This document shows positions 1 to 10,100 of a stretch of 64,000 nt of DNA, piece by piece. Source of the stretch: Aradus depressus (taxonomy: Eukaryota > Arthropoda > Insecta > Hemiptera > Aradidae). The notes below the pieces were generated by a model that was not told the origin of the DNA, did not search any database, and was given only the letters and a program-made list of their open reading frames with translations. The number at the start of each line of letters is the position of its first letter. The first letter of the stretch is position 1. The stretch spans positions 7,995,222 to 8,059,221 of the forward strand of contig OY759222.1 of the NCBI GenBank assembly GCA_963662175.1, in the 5' to 3' direction. Made by a program: the position numbers and the translations under genes.

Positions 1-274
1 ACCAAGGTAGCGGACAGCCTGATCTTTAGTGTTCCATGGAATGGGAAGTCCCTCAACCCGCAGCCAACTCTGGTTCTCTGTAAAAAAAACGGCGAAGAGC
101 AAAAATCTTCACTTCTGTTCTACTGGCGTTCAACTGAAGCTTCCATCGAGCGAACCAGCTGGAGACGTGGTTGAGAGAAGTTTGTAACATGTCAACTGCT
201 GTCTGGTGATCTTCACCTAAATTTTCGGTAGTTTTCCTCTCAACTAAAAAGTTTATTATCTTCCTTATATAAAA

Positions 275-626
275 AACTTCCCTTTATACTTTGTATAGAG
301 GAAGTTATGTAATTATGTAATAAATTTATGGTTTCAAAAACCCGCGAATACAAAAGTGAATGAAATATGTCAGTCGGCGAACGACAACTCCGTATAAAAT
401 CAACATTTTGACATGGAATTTTTTATGTAGATTCAGAAATTCCAGCCTTAAAAATAACGTAACTATTTTCAAAAGACTTAAGAAATAAATGTGGTAGTCG
501 AATCAGCGGCAATGTACTTCCCCGGCGCGAATTAATGAACTAAATGTTTGTTTCCTTTCAACACCAATCGCTAGTTTTAATCAATAGTTGACGACTTTCT
601 AGGGACTTCTGAATCCTCACCTGTGC
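275..626. repeat. degenerate FB-B foldback repeat copy
   Basis: This stretch contains the end motif of the FB-B family (a GTATAGAGGAAGTTATGTAAT-like block near 290-312) and its middle motif (GGCAATGTACTTCCCC near 510-525, followed by an AATTAATGAACTAA block). The same blocks recur at about fifteen places in the window. The family reads as a long palindrome-like element. This copy is incomplete and runs directly into the 48-bp minisatellite at 627. Confidence 0.55.
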
Positions 627-866
627 CACGAGCTAAAGAGACACAAGCCACACCTCTTGTCCAGGCAGAAGTGCCACGAGCTACAGAGGCATAAGCCATA
701 CCTCTTGTCCAGGCAGAAGTGCCACGAGCTACAGAGGCATAAGCCACACCTCTTGTCCAGGCAGAAGTGACACGAGCTACAGAGACACAAGCCACACCTC
801 TTGTCCAGGCAGAAGTGCCACGAGCTACAGAGACACAAGCCACACCTCTTGTCCAGACAATTAACA
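627..866. repeat. 48-bp minisatellite, 5 copies
   Basis: Five head-to-tail copies of a 48-bp unit start with CACGAGCTA at 627, 675, 723, 771 and 819. Because 48 is divisible by three, open frames of 16-residue repeats appear on both strands (577-933 minus, 767-1021 plus). They have no recognisable domain and are best seen as by-products. The array sits inside a degenerate FB-B copy. Confidence 0.9.
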
Positions 867-1249
867 GAGACGCGCGAAGAGATGCCCGGATGTTGAAGAA
901 AGTCTCACTAGGTTGTGACTCATGTCGTTTCACTAATGGCTATGTCCGACATCACTATACTCACCAATGGCTCCCTGTTTCACATCCCTTTGCACACTGC
1001 CAATGTTCTTTCGTTCAATAAGATTCGCTACTTTCTATAATTGCCATTACTCAAAACTGTACTGTATGAGCACACCTGTGAAGTTATCATACTGTTAGGT
1101 ACTGGAACATTCATGGTTATCAGAGGTCATTTCATGAATGGGACAAGATCTATTTTTTAACCTTAATATTGAATCTACTTATTAAATTTTTGTAAATTCA
1201 TTATTCCCTCTCATTTGTTAATGTTTACTTTCTTATATCTACAGTAGAA
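867..1249. other. no feature recognised
   Basis: I see no coding, RNA or repeat signature beyond the end of the minisatellite-derived open frame at about 1021. Confidence 0.5.
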
Positions 1250-1560
1250 GGAAGTATTGTAATCGAACGAAAATCCGAGATCGAGATTTTACCAGATTCT
1301 TTCTTTTGAAGGTCCCTTGAAAACGTTTTAGCCAATTTCGCGATGATGTCTGTTTTTGTAGATGTGACTGCAACGTTTTGAGCGCTCTACCGCAATAACG
1401 ATTCTAGTTATAAACTTGAAATTTGGAATAACATTTTCACATGTGCTAACTTAGATCTGATTAGGTTTTGGCCGAACTCGGACGAAAATTGAGACCCTTT
1501 ACTCCTGGTCCTAACTACATTTTACAAGATATCGCTTATATTTATGACCTAATCAAAAAT
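1250..1560 (+). repeat. family C interspersed repeat fragment
   Basis: This block includes a CATGTGCTAACTTAGATCTG stretch and a following segment rich in GGACGAAAATTGAGACC. It is matched in inverted orientation at about 43955-44130, with weaker relatives at 15630-15880, 28925-29060 and 30990-31120. No open frame or terminal repeat was identified, so the class is unknown. Confidence 0.5.
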
Positions 1561-1944
1561 ATTTTCAATTAATAGTTGTAGAAAAAACTAAAATAAATAT
1601 ATTATATTGAATACGATTTTTCACTGGTCGCTCAGCTTTTGAGTTACATTCCGAAAACCATCCTGAAATTTAGTTTTGAAACACATATTTTTAGTCGTTT
1701 TCTTCCAACATTTTTGAATTTGAAAGTTTAATAATCATAAGAAAGCAAAGAGAGTTCAGTTTTATATTTGAAGTTTCACATTATTTTTGTTTTCTCTACA
1801 GAGTCAAATCTTCTGTTTATTACTACGAATAATTAAAAAACAAACAGGTTTCATAAAAAAAAACAAAAAAAAAAAAAAAACAATAATAAAAATGTACTTT
1901 ACAATGTTTGTTGGTAACATTATTGTGACCCAGGGTTGGGGTCT
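1561..1944. other. AT-rich spacer with poly(A) run, nothing recognised
   Basis: AT-rich sequence with an A-rich run at about 1855-1880. No coding or transposon signature was seen. Confidence 0.5.
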
Positions 1945-2167
1945 TAGGTCGCTTTGGTGCGCATGAGCCCGACATTACTATGAGAGTTCCGAATTTTGCC
2001 TACCCGGGTTTATTCACAAATGGTGAGGTCTTTAACCAGTACCACCACTATCCTAAGATTTTTTTCACCTCCCAAATAAAAAAATCTAAGGGCCAGGTTT
2101 CGAACCCGTGATTTTCAACTGAAGTTAGTAGACAAGGACCGCTACCTCTGACCTACCGGTGCCCTCA
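1945..2167 (-). mobile_element. tRNA-derived SINE, diverged copy (subfamily 2)
   Basis: Read on the minus strand, the head (ACCGGTAGGTCAGAGGTAGC) is at the high-coordinate end. An RNA polymerase III B-box-like GGTTCGAAACC equivalent lies at 2098-2109, and the SINE body ends near 1950. It belongs to the variant with a T-rich internal hairpin (GATTTTTTTCACCTCC). It is diverged and lacks a clean tail. Confidence 0.7.
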
Positions 2168-2588
2168 AAAGAAATAGTTGACTGGTTAACAAGGAGATAT
2201 AAACTAAGAGTAGAGATCTAACCATCTGAGTTACCCAGCCTAGCCACATCATAGTACGTCCTTGTTTGACCCTCATGATGTCACAACCTGCCTCTATGAT
2301 GTCACTAACCACCTATTCCTTGGAAATCAACAACAGAACCAGTCTTCTACGTCTTCAACTCTTCTTCAAGACATTCTTCTGGCATTTCCTTAACCCATTA
2401 TTCTTCATTTTCCGACGTTAAAGACGGTGTATTTAGCACAAATAATTTTTTCAGAGTCAAAAGAACTTCAGAAGAGAAATGGGGATATCAACTTTTGAAA
2501 CGAGAGAATTTACGTCAAAACAAAATTTGCCGCCCCGGGGGAACTAGGATTTTTCTGGATCATCATTACAATTCTTAGGGCCAGGTAG
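2168..2588. other. no feature recognised
   Basis: I see no open frame of interest, repeat or RNA signature in this stretch. Confidence 0.45.
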
Positions 2589-2631
2589 ATGGCGCCGGTA
2601 GCTCAGTGGTATTTATGCTTGGCTACTTTAC
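2589..2631 (+). mobile_element. SINE head fragment fused to RT scrap
   Basis: The tRNA-like head with A box (GGTAGCTCAGTGG) is present but stops after about 40 bases, where it joins antisense Jockey-like RT sequence. A SINE tail reappears at about 3055. See the entry for the RT fragment at 2633. Confidence 0.75.
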
Positions 2632-2632
2632 G

Positions 2633-3014
2633 AAGGATTTTGGATTGAAAAGTTTGGATGTGCTGGAGATTGGAAACCTTGGCAGAACCCCAGAGTTCAA
2701 GTCCGTAAGTCCACATAAGTTTGAGTACTGCGTTGTATATAAGTCGTTTTGTTTTGAAAGTTAGTTTGGATCTTTTGTATAGTAGTCTTAGTAACAGTTT
2801 ATAACGTCTGTTCATTTCTTGTCTTTTCAGTCTCATGTGAGGATTACAAGTTAGTCGTTTGTCCAGTATGAGACCCAGATAGCGGACTTCGTTTTTTAAA
2901 GAAATGGGATTTTTTTTAAGATACACTGGAGGGCAGGTATATTTTCGACGAAGGGTGAAAACGATATGAACTGATTTTGTGTCGTTTACCTTCACTCTCC
3001 ACTTTTTGTACCAG
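2633..3014 (-). pseudogene. Jockey-like non-LTR reverse transcriptase, C-terminal fragment
   Basis: The minus-strand translation runs from a KKWRVKVNDTKS segment through EVRYLGLILDKRL and ends at QTFQSKILRK, with no stop codon between. This order matches the thumb and post-RT part of Jockey-type LINE ORF2 proteins. The upstream catalytic YADD region and the endonuclease are absent, and an in-frame stop lies just outside the upstream boundary. There is no start codon (GTG at 2995 is internal). It is a dead fragment, lying between a SINE head on one side and a SINE tail on the other, in antisense to both. Confidence 0.8.
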
Positions 3015-3054
3015 TACTAAAGGGTTATGAGGTGTTCTTGGAGGTGTCTGGATG

Positions 3055-3147
3055 ATAGGATTAAGTCCACCAGAGTGACGAAAGAGCGCTCTGGTAGTAA
3101 GCGATATGACCTCGTAGTTAAAGCCCGGGCATGAGTCATAAAACCTA
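3055..3147 (+). mobile_element. SINE 3' end with CCTAA-type tail
   Basis: It contains the conserved hairpin (CCAGAG ... CTCTGG around AGAGCGCTCT), the AAAGCCCGGGCATGAGTCAT block, and ends in AACCTAACCTAACCT. The 5' part is missing, replaced by the RT fragment upstream. Confidence 0.8.
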
Positions 3148-3265
3148 ACCTAACCTGAAACATTGCCCGGTGATTCACCGGTGATTTTTTTTTTCCTTTC
3201 ATTCTTGGATTCAGGGGAACGGAAAACATAAAATTCAATGAAAAATCATCATCGAATTACTCAGT
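3148..3265. repeat. FB-B fragment
   Basis: It carries the GGTGATTCACCGGTGATTTTTTTT block and the GGATTCAGG ... AAATTCAATGAAAA block typical of the inner and end parts of FB-B. Confidence 0.6.
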
Positions 3266-3740
3266 AAAAATGCACACTGTCTTAAACTTTCACTAATTCC
3301 ATTTCATTCTAAATTTTTTTCAGGTTTAATCGTTTGAAAAAAAACAGCAATATACATTTAGCTCATGAAGATGACGACACATGACTAATCCTGAATCCTG
3401 GCTTCATTAAGACAGTCACCGACCGGTTTGTTATTCAGCCAAAGGACATGGGGCCAAGCAGGCCACTTCCTTCTTCAAGCCCACACATCTTGGCAATGTT
3501 CGCCAATGGCGAGGCGTCAGGGCAAACAGTGTTTGCCTTAATTAAATATGGATTATTATTAATTTATTATATTAATTTCAGTTTAAATAAGCCAGAAATG
3601 ATTTAACCATTTAAATTTATAATATTTCTAGATTTGTGGGTAAAGGGATGAAATTTAGTTAACTGCAATAAGATAGCTTGGCCAGAGATGGCACTAGGCA
3701 TGCGCGGGACTGTTAGAGAGGGCTGAAACAGACCTGACTG
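3266..3740. other. no feature recognised
   Basis: No coding or repeat signature identified, up to the left target duplication of the hAT-type element at 3733-3740. Confidence 0.45.
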
Positions 3741-4632
3741 TAGTGGTGTCGATCTGTCGATAGTACTATCTATATAGATTGGATTTGACCATCGAATATT
3801 ATCGATAGTTACATTTAATATCGATTGTACTATCTGTTAATTCTTTGTGAATAAGTAATTTATTCATTTTCCATCTTACCACAAGCAGATGATCCTAGGG
3901 CCACAAAATAAAACAGCACATATGATGCTATATAGATATATTTAACATAATCTTTTTTTCAGTCTAGATTTTTGGTTTACATATTTGTTCATGAACAGGT
4001 TACTGAACTTATACATTTTAAAAAAACTTGTTTTTTCACAAAAAAAAAATTAAAAAAAAAAATAAAAACATAATAACTATTTAATAAAAATATATTAACT
4101 AGTAGAGGGCGCCGGTAGCTCAGTGGTATGCGTGCTTGACTTCTGAGCTCAAGGTCGTGGGTATGGAGCCCGACAGATGCCCTTAGTTTATTTTATCTGG
4201 GAGGTAAAATAAACTTAAGCACGCCGTCCTTCGGATGGGACGTTAAGCGATGGTCCCGAGCCTGTACGATGTCAGGTACTCGCTAAAGACCCCTACCCTA
4301 GATGAATAAAAATTTAGGGTAGGCAAAATTTAGGACTCCCACAGTAGAGTCGGGCTCATGTCCACCAGAGTGACGAAAGAGCGCTCTGGTAGTAGGCGAT
4401 ATGACCTCGTAGTTAAAGCCCGGGCATGAGTCATAAAACCTAACCTAACCTATTAACTAGTAGGTTAAAGGAACTGATAATACTGATTAGGACGAAACCT
4501 CTTTTCTTGGTTACAGAATAGCCAACCGTACGGAAACCGAACTCTTTTCCCGACAGCGGCGATTGCTTTTCTTGTTCGTAAATTCATGTCAGAATTTCGA
4601 TAGTATTATCGATTAATCGATAGACACAACTA
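3741..4632. mobile_element. hAT-type non-autonomous DNA element with 8-bp TSD
   Basis: The 8-bp sequence CCTGACTG occurs at 3733-3740 and 4633-4640, immediately outside inverted ends TAGTGGTGTCGATC (left) and TAGTTGTGTCTATC (right, reverse complement). Both are followed by TCGATA-rich subterminal sequence ending in TACTATC. An 8-bp duplication and TAG-type ends fit the hAT superfamily. There is no transposase frame. Without the nested SINE (4106-4450 plus its 13-bp duplication) it is about 534 bp. Confidence 0.85.
4106..4450 (+). mobile_element. complete tRNA-derived SINE (subfamily 1) with 13-bp TSD
   Basis: TATTAACTAGTAG is duplicated perfectly at 4093-4105 and 4451-4463, bounding a 345-bp insert. 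From 5' to 3' it shows a tRNA-like head with A box (GGTAGCTCAGTGG), a damaged B box, an internal hairpin made by AGTTTATTTTA and its complement, the GCACGCCGTCCTTCGGATGG block, an AAATTTAGGGTAGGC block, the AGAGCGCTCT hairpin, and an AACCTAACCTAACC tail. It is the best reference copy in the window. It lies within the hAT-type element and so is younger than it. Confidence 0.95.
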
Positions 4633-4640
4633 CCTGACTG

Positions 4641-4946
4641 GAAACCTGTCACTTTGGGGTTTCTCCATGGGGAAGCGCTACTATCCCTGCCAAATTGAGC
4701 AGCCACGTCGTTTCAATCATTTACACAATGCGAACTCGCAATCCTGAGCACTATATGTAAAGACAGAATAAAGATTCTGGTTGGATTTAATAAAAATTAT
4801 TGAGGACGAAATATAGAAAATAGGTGAGCTATGTGGTACCTTTTCCAATTATTTTCTGAAAAACACATTAAGGCAGCAATGTTCGTCGAGAGGTATCGAC
4901 CGAAAACTATGATTGTTAACCATAAGTTAGTTATTTAATTATATTG
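4641..4946. other. no feature recognised
   Basis: Nothing identifiable between the hAT-type element and the next SINE remnant. Confidence 0.45.
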
Positions 4947-5131
4947 ACCCATGCCCGGGCTCAACATGAGGGACAGTGCTCAAAGTTTTTCCCTTCCCAT
5001 GGCTAAGAGTCTTTAACGAGTATCTAACGTCTAACAAGTTCGTCACCATCGCCTAAGATCCCATCCGAAGGACGACGTGCTCAAAGTTTTTTTTTCACTT
5101 TCCAGTAAAAACACCTAAAGGCCTCGGAAAG
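4947..5131 (-). mobile_element. SINE remnant (subfamily 2), diverged
   Basis: Recognisable blocks in reverse order are ATGCCCGGGCT near 4952, TCTTTAACGAGTA near 5009, CCCATCCGAAGGACGACGTG near 5059, and CCTAAAGGCCTCGG near 5114. The head has decayed. Confidence 0.65.
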
Positions 5132-5685
5132 GTTTTGTCCACCGTAGAACGGTTAATACTAGCTCGGTTGTCCACCGTTGCGCGGTTTTAATTTAGTTTT
5201 CATACCAAAACAATGAACATCATTGCCTTTTTCCGGAATTTGACTATATGCCTTTAATGTGAATAATTGAAAATTGGAGTAATGAAAGTACTGTGGAAGA
5301 TGCCTAGGCATCGCATGAGAGGTATTATGGGAAAAATTCAAATTTTCCCGGGCAACGTCAGGTAATACTGCTAGTATGATAATATAAATATATTTATTTA
5401 TACCTTTGAATTCTATAAAACAAGAAGAAAGTTGTATCCCAGGATTATATATAGGATGGTAATGTATTCATGTAACAGAGAGAGGTGAATCATACCTAAA
5501 GTAGGTCTTATAGAACCACATTGAGGTCGCTGTCTACAAGGACGTTCAAAGTCGGAGCCGATGTCTCATCCCATGTGTATAGCGCGGCACATAATTGTCA
5601 ATAATTCATGAGAAAGTTCTATTAACAGTAGGAAACAAATAATCCACTTTTGAGCTGAAAATTACAAAAATACCTTGTTTCATCC
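5132..5685. other. no feature recognised
   Basis: AT-rich sequence with no coding or repeat signature that I can support. Confidence 0.45.
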
Positions 5686-5960
5686 CCAGCTACACGCAGT
5701 ACAGGGAAAGTTACGTAATCAGTCAGAAATTCGATCTTGATTTTTTAGAGGAATTTCGGTATTTTCCAACACCCTGATCGTTCAATCACCGGCAATATAC
5801 TTCCCCAAAACGAATTGATCAATTAAGTTCGGGCTAAAAGATACATTGGTTGACTTATGAGTCAATTTTCAACGATCGGTAATTAATAGTGATTTTGAGT
5901 TGAGCCCTCCCCTAATTCCCCTCCCCTTGCCTGATTTGACTCAAAAACAATATGTGTTGT
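5686..5960. repeat. FB-B copy, partial
   Basis: It contains the end motif (ACAGGGAAAGTTACGTAATC), the CGGCAATATACTTCCCC motif and the AATTGATCAATTAAGTT motif in family order. Confidence 0.65.
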
Positions 5961-6092
5961 CCTTATGGGGTTGCAAACTATTTATTTTCTTTTTCAGGGC
6001 CTAACAGAACAAATTAGTTGGTTTTTATCATTAAGATAATTAGAAAAACATCCATCTTAAAAAGAGATGGAGTATATAAATATATAGTTAGT

Positions 6093-6396
6093 TATTAAGA
6101 CTCATGCCCGGGCTTTTAACTACGAGGTCATATAGCCTTACTACTAGAGCGCTCTTTCGTCATGATATGACATGAGCACGACTCGACTGTGGAAGTTCTA
6201 AATTTTGCCTATCCTAAATTTTTATTCACCTAGGGCAGGCTCGGGACCATCGCTTAACGTCCCATCCGAAGGTCGGCGTGCTTCAGTTTCTTTTACCTCC
6301 CAGATAAAAAAAACTGAGGGCCTCGGCCGGGTTACGAACCTACGATCTTGAGCTCAGAAGGCAAGCACGCATACCACTGAGCTACCGGCGCCCCCT
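6093..6396 (-). mobile_element. tRNA-derived SINE, near full length
   Basis: On the minus strand the head GGCGCCGGTAGCTCAGTGGT starts at 6396, and the conserved blocks run to a TAATAACTAACTAT-type tail near 6093. It lacks part of the middle around the TCAGGTACTCG block. The BEL/Pao element inserted 16 bp beyond its head. Confidence 0.9.
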
Positions 6397-6407
6397 CTCT
6401 CTCTATA

Positions 6408-6412
6408 CATAT
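6408..6412. repeat. 5-bp target duplication of BEL/Pao element (left)
   Basis: CATAT here is repeated at 13382-13386 directly outside the other LTR. A 5-bp duplication is usual for BEL/Pao elements. Confidence 0.85.
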
Positions 6413-6984
6413 TGTTAATAAATAACATAGACTAGATTTTGAAAAATAATATAATTATATTTCATTTCAAATACAAGGGCCAGTCGGCGTAGTTAAAAGG
6501 AAAAACAAAAATAAACAAAGTTAACTCTCCTGATGTGGAGGGGTGAATGTGGAAGATGGGCTGATGAACTGATCTCCAAACAAGGCCGAGAAGATCTGGG
6601 AGTAGGCTGAGGACGCCGTCACACCAGAGGAGCCAAGTACCAGACTTCTGAGGTCCACGGAAAGGCGATCCGGGTTGACGGGAGAAGTCGGCGGCCTTGA
6701 GGAGTGCCCTAATGTCAACAGGCTGAAGGACCATGGAAGACTATCTGTCCAACACTGACCAGCGGTCATAAAACGAACTATTCCCCACTCCCCCACATAC
6801 ATAGGCTCCTCCCACAAATTGTTAATATGATGTAATATAAACATAAGAATAAATTACATGAGTAATATTGACCATAGTTATTATGACAATAATATTAATA
6901 ATTATTAGAATAATTAATGGAAGAAAACTTAAGAAAAAATACTTCTACAAAAAAATCAAAAATTAATTAAATGTTGCGCTAACA
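6413..6984 (-). repeat. BEL/Pao 3' LTR
   Basis: This 572-bp LTR is identical to the copy at 12810-13381 except for position 6681 (G here, A at 13078, plus-strand reading). The two small minus-strand frames inside it (90 and 107 codons) recur in the other LTR and are not genes. Confidence 0.95.
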
Positions 6985-7025
6985 TAACCGCCCACCAAAT
7001 TTTATATGAAAAAAATTTAAAGAAA

Positions 7026-7127
7026 TTACTTCTCTGAGTCACCCGATTGGGGAATCAGTGGCACACACTTAGATAGGGGACGTTTAAAAATACCCTTAAG
7101 AGTATGAACACTTACAACCCTAACAAT
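7026..7127 (-). pseudogene. out-of-frame C-terminal tail of BEL/Pao polyprotein
   Basis: After residue 1709 of the polyprotein the frame ends within five codons. A different minus-strand frame from 7127 to a stop at 7026-7028 encodes 33 residues that look like the usual C-terminal end of BEL/Pao polyproteins (a hydrophobic RVV segment, then a KRPL-type segment). One base appears to be missing around 7127-7129. The tail would normally follow the integrase C-terminal domain. This is visible in one copy only, so a sequencing error cannot be excluded. Confidence 0.7.
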
Positions 7128-10100
7128 CCGACGGGACCTGGGAAGACGTCAGTTATTCTTCCGCGAGGCCATTGAGCAGGTGAGGAATGTTTGTCCCAAA
7201 GAAGAACCAAATCACCGACATGAGGATGGTAAGTCGTTCTAAACCATTTTGGTCGTTGTTGGAGAGTTGTAAGATATTCATTCCTCCATCGTTGCCAATA
7301 GTGTTGAACTCTTTGTTGTACGAGTTGCCATCTGGTGAGTCGATTCTCAGGACTGTCCGTAAAGTCAACTTCTGGTCTCGTTGTTAGAGCTGTCCCAATC
7401 AAGAAATGACCTGGAGTAAGAATGTCTAGATCAGTAGGATCTGATGTTAAGGCACAAAGAGGTCTTGAGTTTAGAATCGCTTCAATCCTTGCGAACAAGG
7501 TGGTGAGCTCTTCGAAAGTGAAAGCTGTATCATTGAGAACGCGTTTAAAATGACTCTTCACGCACTTGACGCCGGCTTCCCGGATACCTCCGAAATTGGG
7601 TGAGTAAGGAGGGTTAAAAACCCATTCCACACCTCTCGTCAGTAGATGGGAAGACAAATCCTCTTGGACAGATTTTTTATGTAACCATTTCTGCATGTCA
7701 GAGAGATGCCTTGCCGCTCCGACAAAGTTGCTGCCACAATCTGACAGAATTTTAGTAGGGAGCCCTCTACGTGAAATGAATCTATCGAGCGTGGCCATGA
7801 AGGACGCTGTCGAAAGATCAGATACCAGTTCCAAATGAAGAGCCTTAGTAGTCATACATACAAACAGACATAAATATGATTTGCTAACAGGCGAATTTCT
7901 TCTCCGAGACTCCCTGATAGAAAATGGGCCGGCAAAATCGACGCCAACATTAATAAAAGTTCGGCCAGCTTCAAAACGACACGTAGGCAAACTGCCCATC
8001 AGAGCCTCAGCTGGCTTTGCTGAAAACTTATAACAAATGTCACATCTAAATAACTCTTGTCTGATTAAACACCTTGCTGAGAGGATCCAGAAACGTTGAC
8101 GTATCAAGGCATGGAGTTGATTTAGACCAGCATGCAAATACAAGTGGTGATAGTGACGTATTATAAGTCTAGAGAGGTGGGAATGATGAGGTAGGATGAT
8201 AGGGTGCTTCATACCTTCAGGAAGAGGTGATTGTTGAAGACGACCGCCCACCCTCAAAAGTCCCAAGGGATCCAAGAATGGAGTCAGACCTCGGAGATTA
8301 GTGGAGGCATAATCCTCGTCGCCACTGTGTATAGCGTTAGGTAAATAACAATTTTGGATAAGACGGATACAGGTTGTCTCCGCCGCGTTCAATTCTCTTA
8401 ATGTCAAAGGTCCACACAGATTGGAGTTGCGGGTATTCTGGATGAATCGCCGCACATACGATACCGTCCTGAGAAGCTTCATAAATGATGAGAAGTTTTC
8501 GATCCATGACACAAGGTCAGGGACGACCTTTGAACTGAGAGTAGCAATTATACCGCCCCTAAGCTCGGGCAAAACTGTTGTCCGGCTACAAAATCTTTCG
8601 ATCTTTGGCCAGTCATGGACGGGAAGTTGTAGCCAAGACGGTCCGTTCCACCATAGATCATTACGTAAAATCTGAGATGGGCGGAGACCCCGTGAGGCAG
8701 CGTCAGCTGGATTGTCCAATGTGCCCACGTGACGCCAGGACACCTCAGGAATTAACTGTAAAATTTCTACAATACGGTTGGCCACAAAGGTTTTCAATAA
8801 ATGAGGTGGAGTATGTAGCCAACCTAACACAATAGCGGAATCCGTAAAGAAGAATATTTGATTTATCGAAATTCTATCTCGAAATTTTTTCAGAGAGCTG
8901 AATAATTTTGCAAGAAGAAGAGCACCACAAAGCTCAAGCCTTGGGATAGAGAGCGGTTTTATAGGAGCCAGCTTAGATTTTGCTTTCAAGAGAAAAATTT
9001 GAACATTGTCATCCGTTACCGTTCTAATATAAATGATGGCCGAGAATCCCTTCTCTGAAGCGTCGCAGAAACCGACGAACTGGCAATCGTTACTGTGTTT
9101 CACCGGGATGAAACGTGATAAACGGATGGACACCAATTGGGGAACTTCCATCATGAAATTTTCCCAGTCAAGTTTGACCTCAGTTGGCAGAGGATCGTCC
9201 CAGCCGAGGCCTAATTTCCAAATATTTTGCAACATAAGCTTGGCCAAAAATATCACCGGTGTTAAATAACCTAGAGGATCGAAGATACGCGCAATTGCAG
9301 ATAGAACACCACGTTTAGTGCACTGAGGACGTGGGGTGGTGATATTATATGAGAACTCATCTGACTGAGCATTCCACTGGACCCCTAACACCTTAAAAAC
9401 ACAATCTTCTCCCTTCGAAAGTGAAATAGACCTTTCATGAAACTTCTCTGGAACTGCCTTGAGCACACTCTCTGAATTGCTGGCCCACTTACGAAGCTCG
9501 AAATTACCCTTCATGAGTAAATCAATTAGTTGTTGTTGAAGGCTGAGGGCTTCATCGATACTTGATGCCCCAGTTATGATATCATCCATATATACGTCCT
9601 CGCGTAACACTTTGGACGCATGGATGAAATGATGACCTTCATCCAGAGTGAGTTGTTTAAGAACGCGAAGAGCCAAGTAGGGGGAGCAGGACATCCCGTA
9701 AGTCAAGGTGCACAATTCATATTCTTTAACGTCATCAGCAGGATCCGATCTCCAGTAAATATGTTGATAAAGACGATCCGGTTCATTGATAAGGATTTGG
9801 CGGTACATCTTACAGATATCCGTCACAAACACAATACGATGAAGTCTAAAATTAAGCATGATGTCCACAATATCAAGTTGAAGTTTCGGTCCAACAAAAA
9901 GATGTTGATTTAGAGAGCCGGTAGAAATCGACGACGACATGGACGCATCAAAGACCGCTCTCAACTTAGTTGTTGAGCTAGTCCCTTTTAAAATGCCATG
10001 ATGGGGAATTATGTATTTCCCAGGAAAGGAAGCGATTTCCATGTGTTCCAGAGAGAGATACTCTTCCATAAAAGTGATATATTCCCGTCTCAATGTGGGA

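Noticed and set aside
577..1021. Frames with 16-residue repeats on both strands
   Set aside because: By-product of a 48-bp minisatellite whose period is divisible by three.
4108..4180. Possible genuine tRNA gene (A box and B box)
   Set aside because: The same head occurs many times with SINE bodies and target duplications; it is a SINE promoter, not a functional tRNA.
6462..6844. Overlapping 90- and 107-codon frames, repeated at 12859-13241
   Set aside because: They lie inside the two BEL/Pao LTRs and are duplicated for that reason; no protein character.
7112..7400. An env gene downstream of BEL/Pao pol
   Set aside because: Only about 40 bases separate the end of the pol tail from the 3' LTR; there is no room for env.
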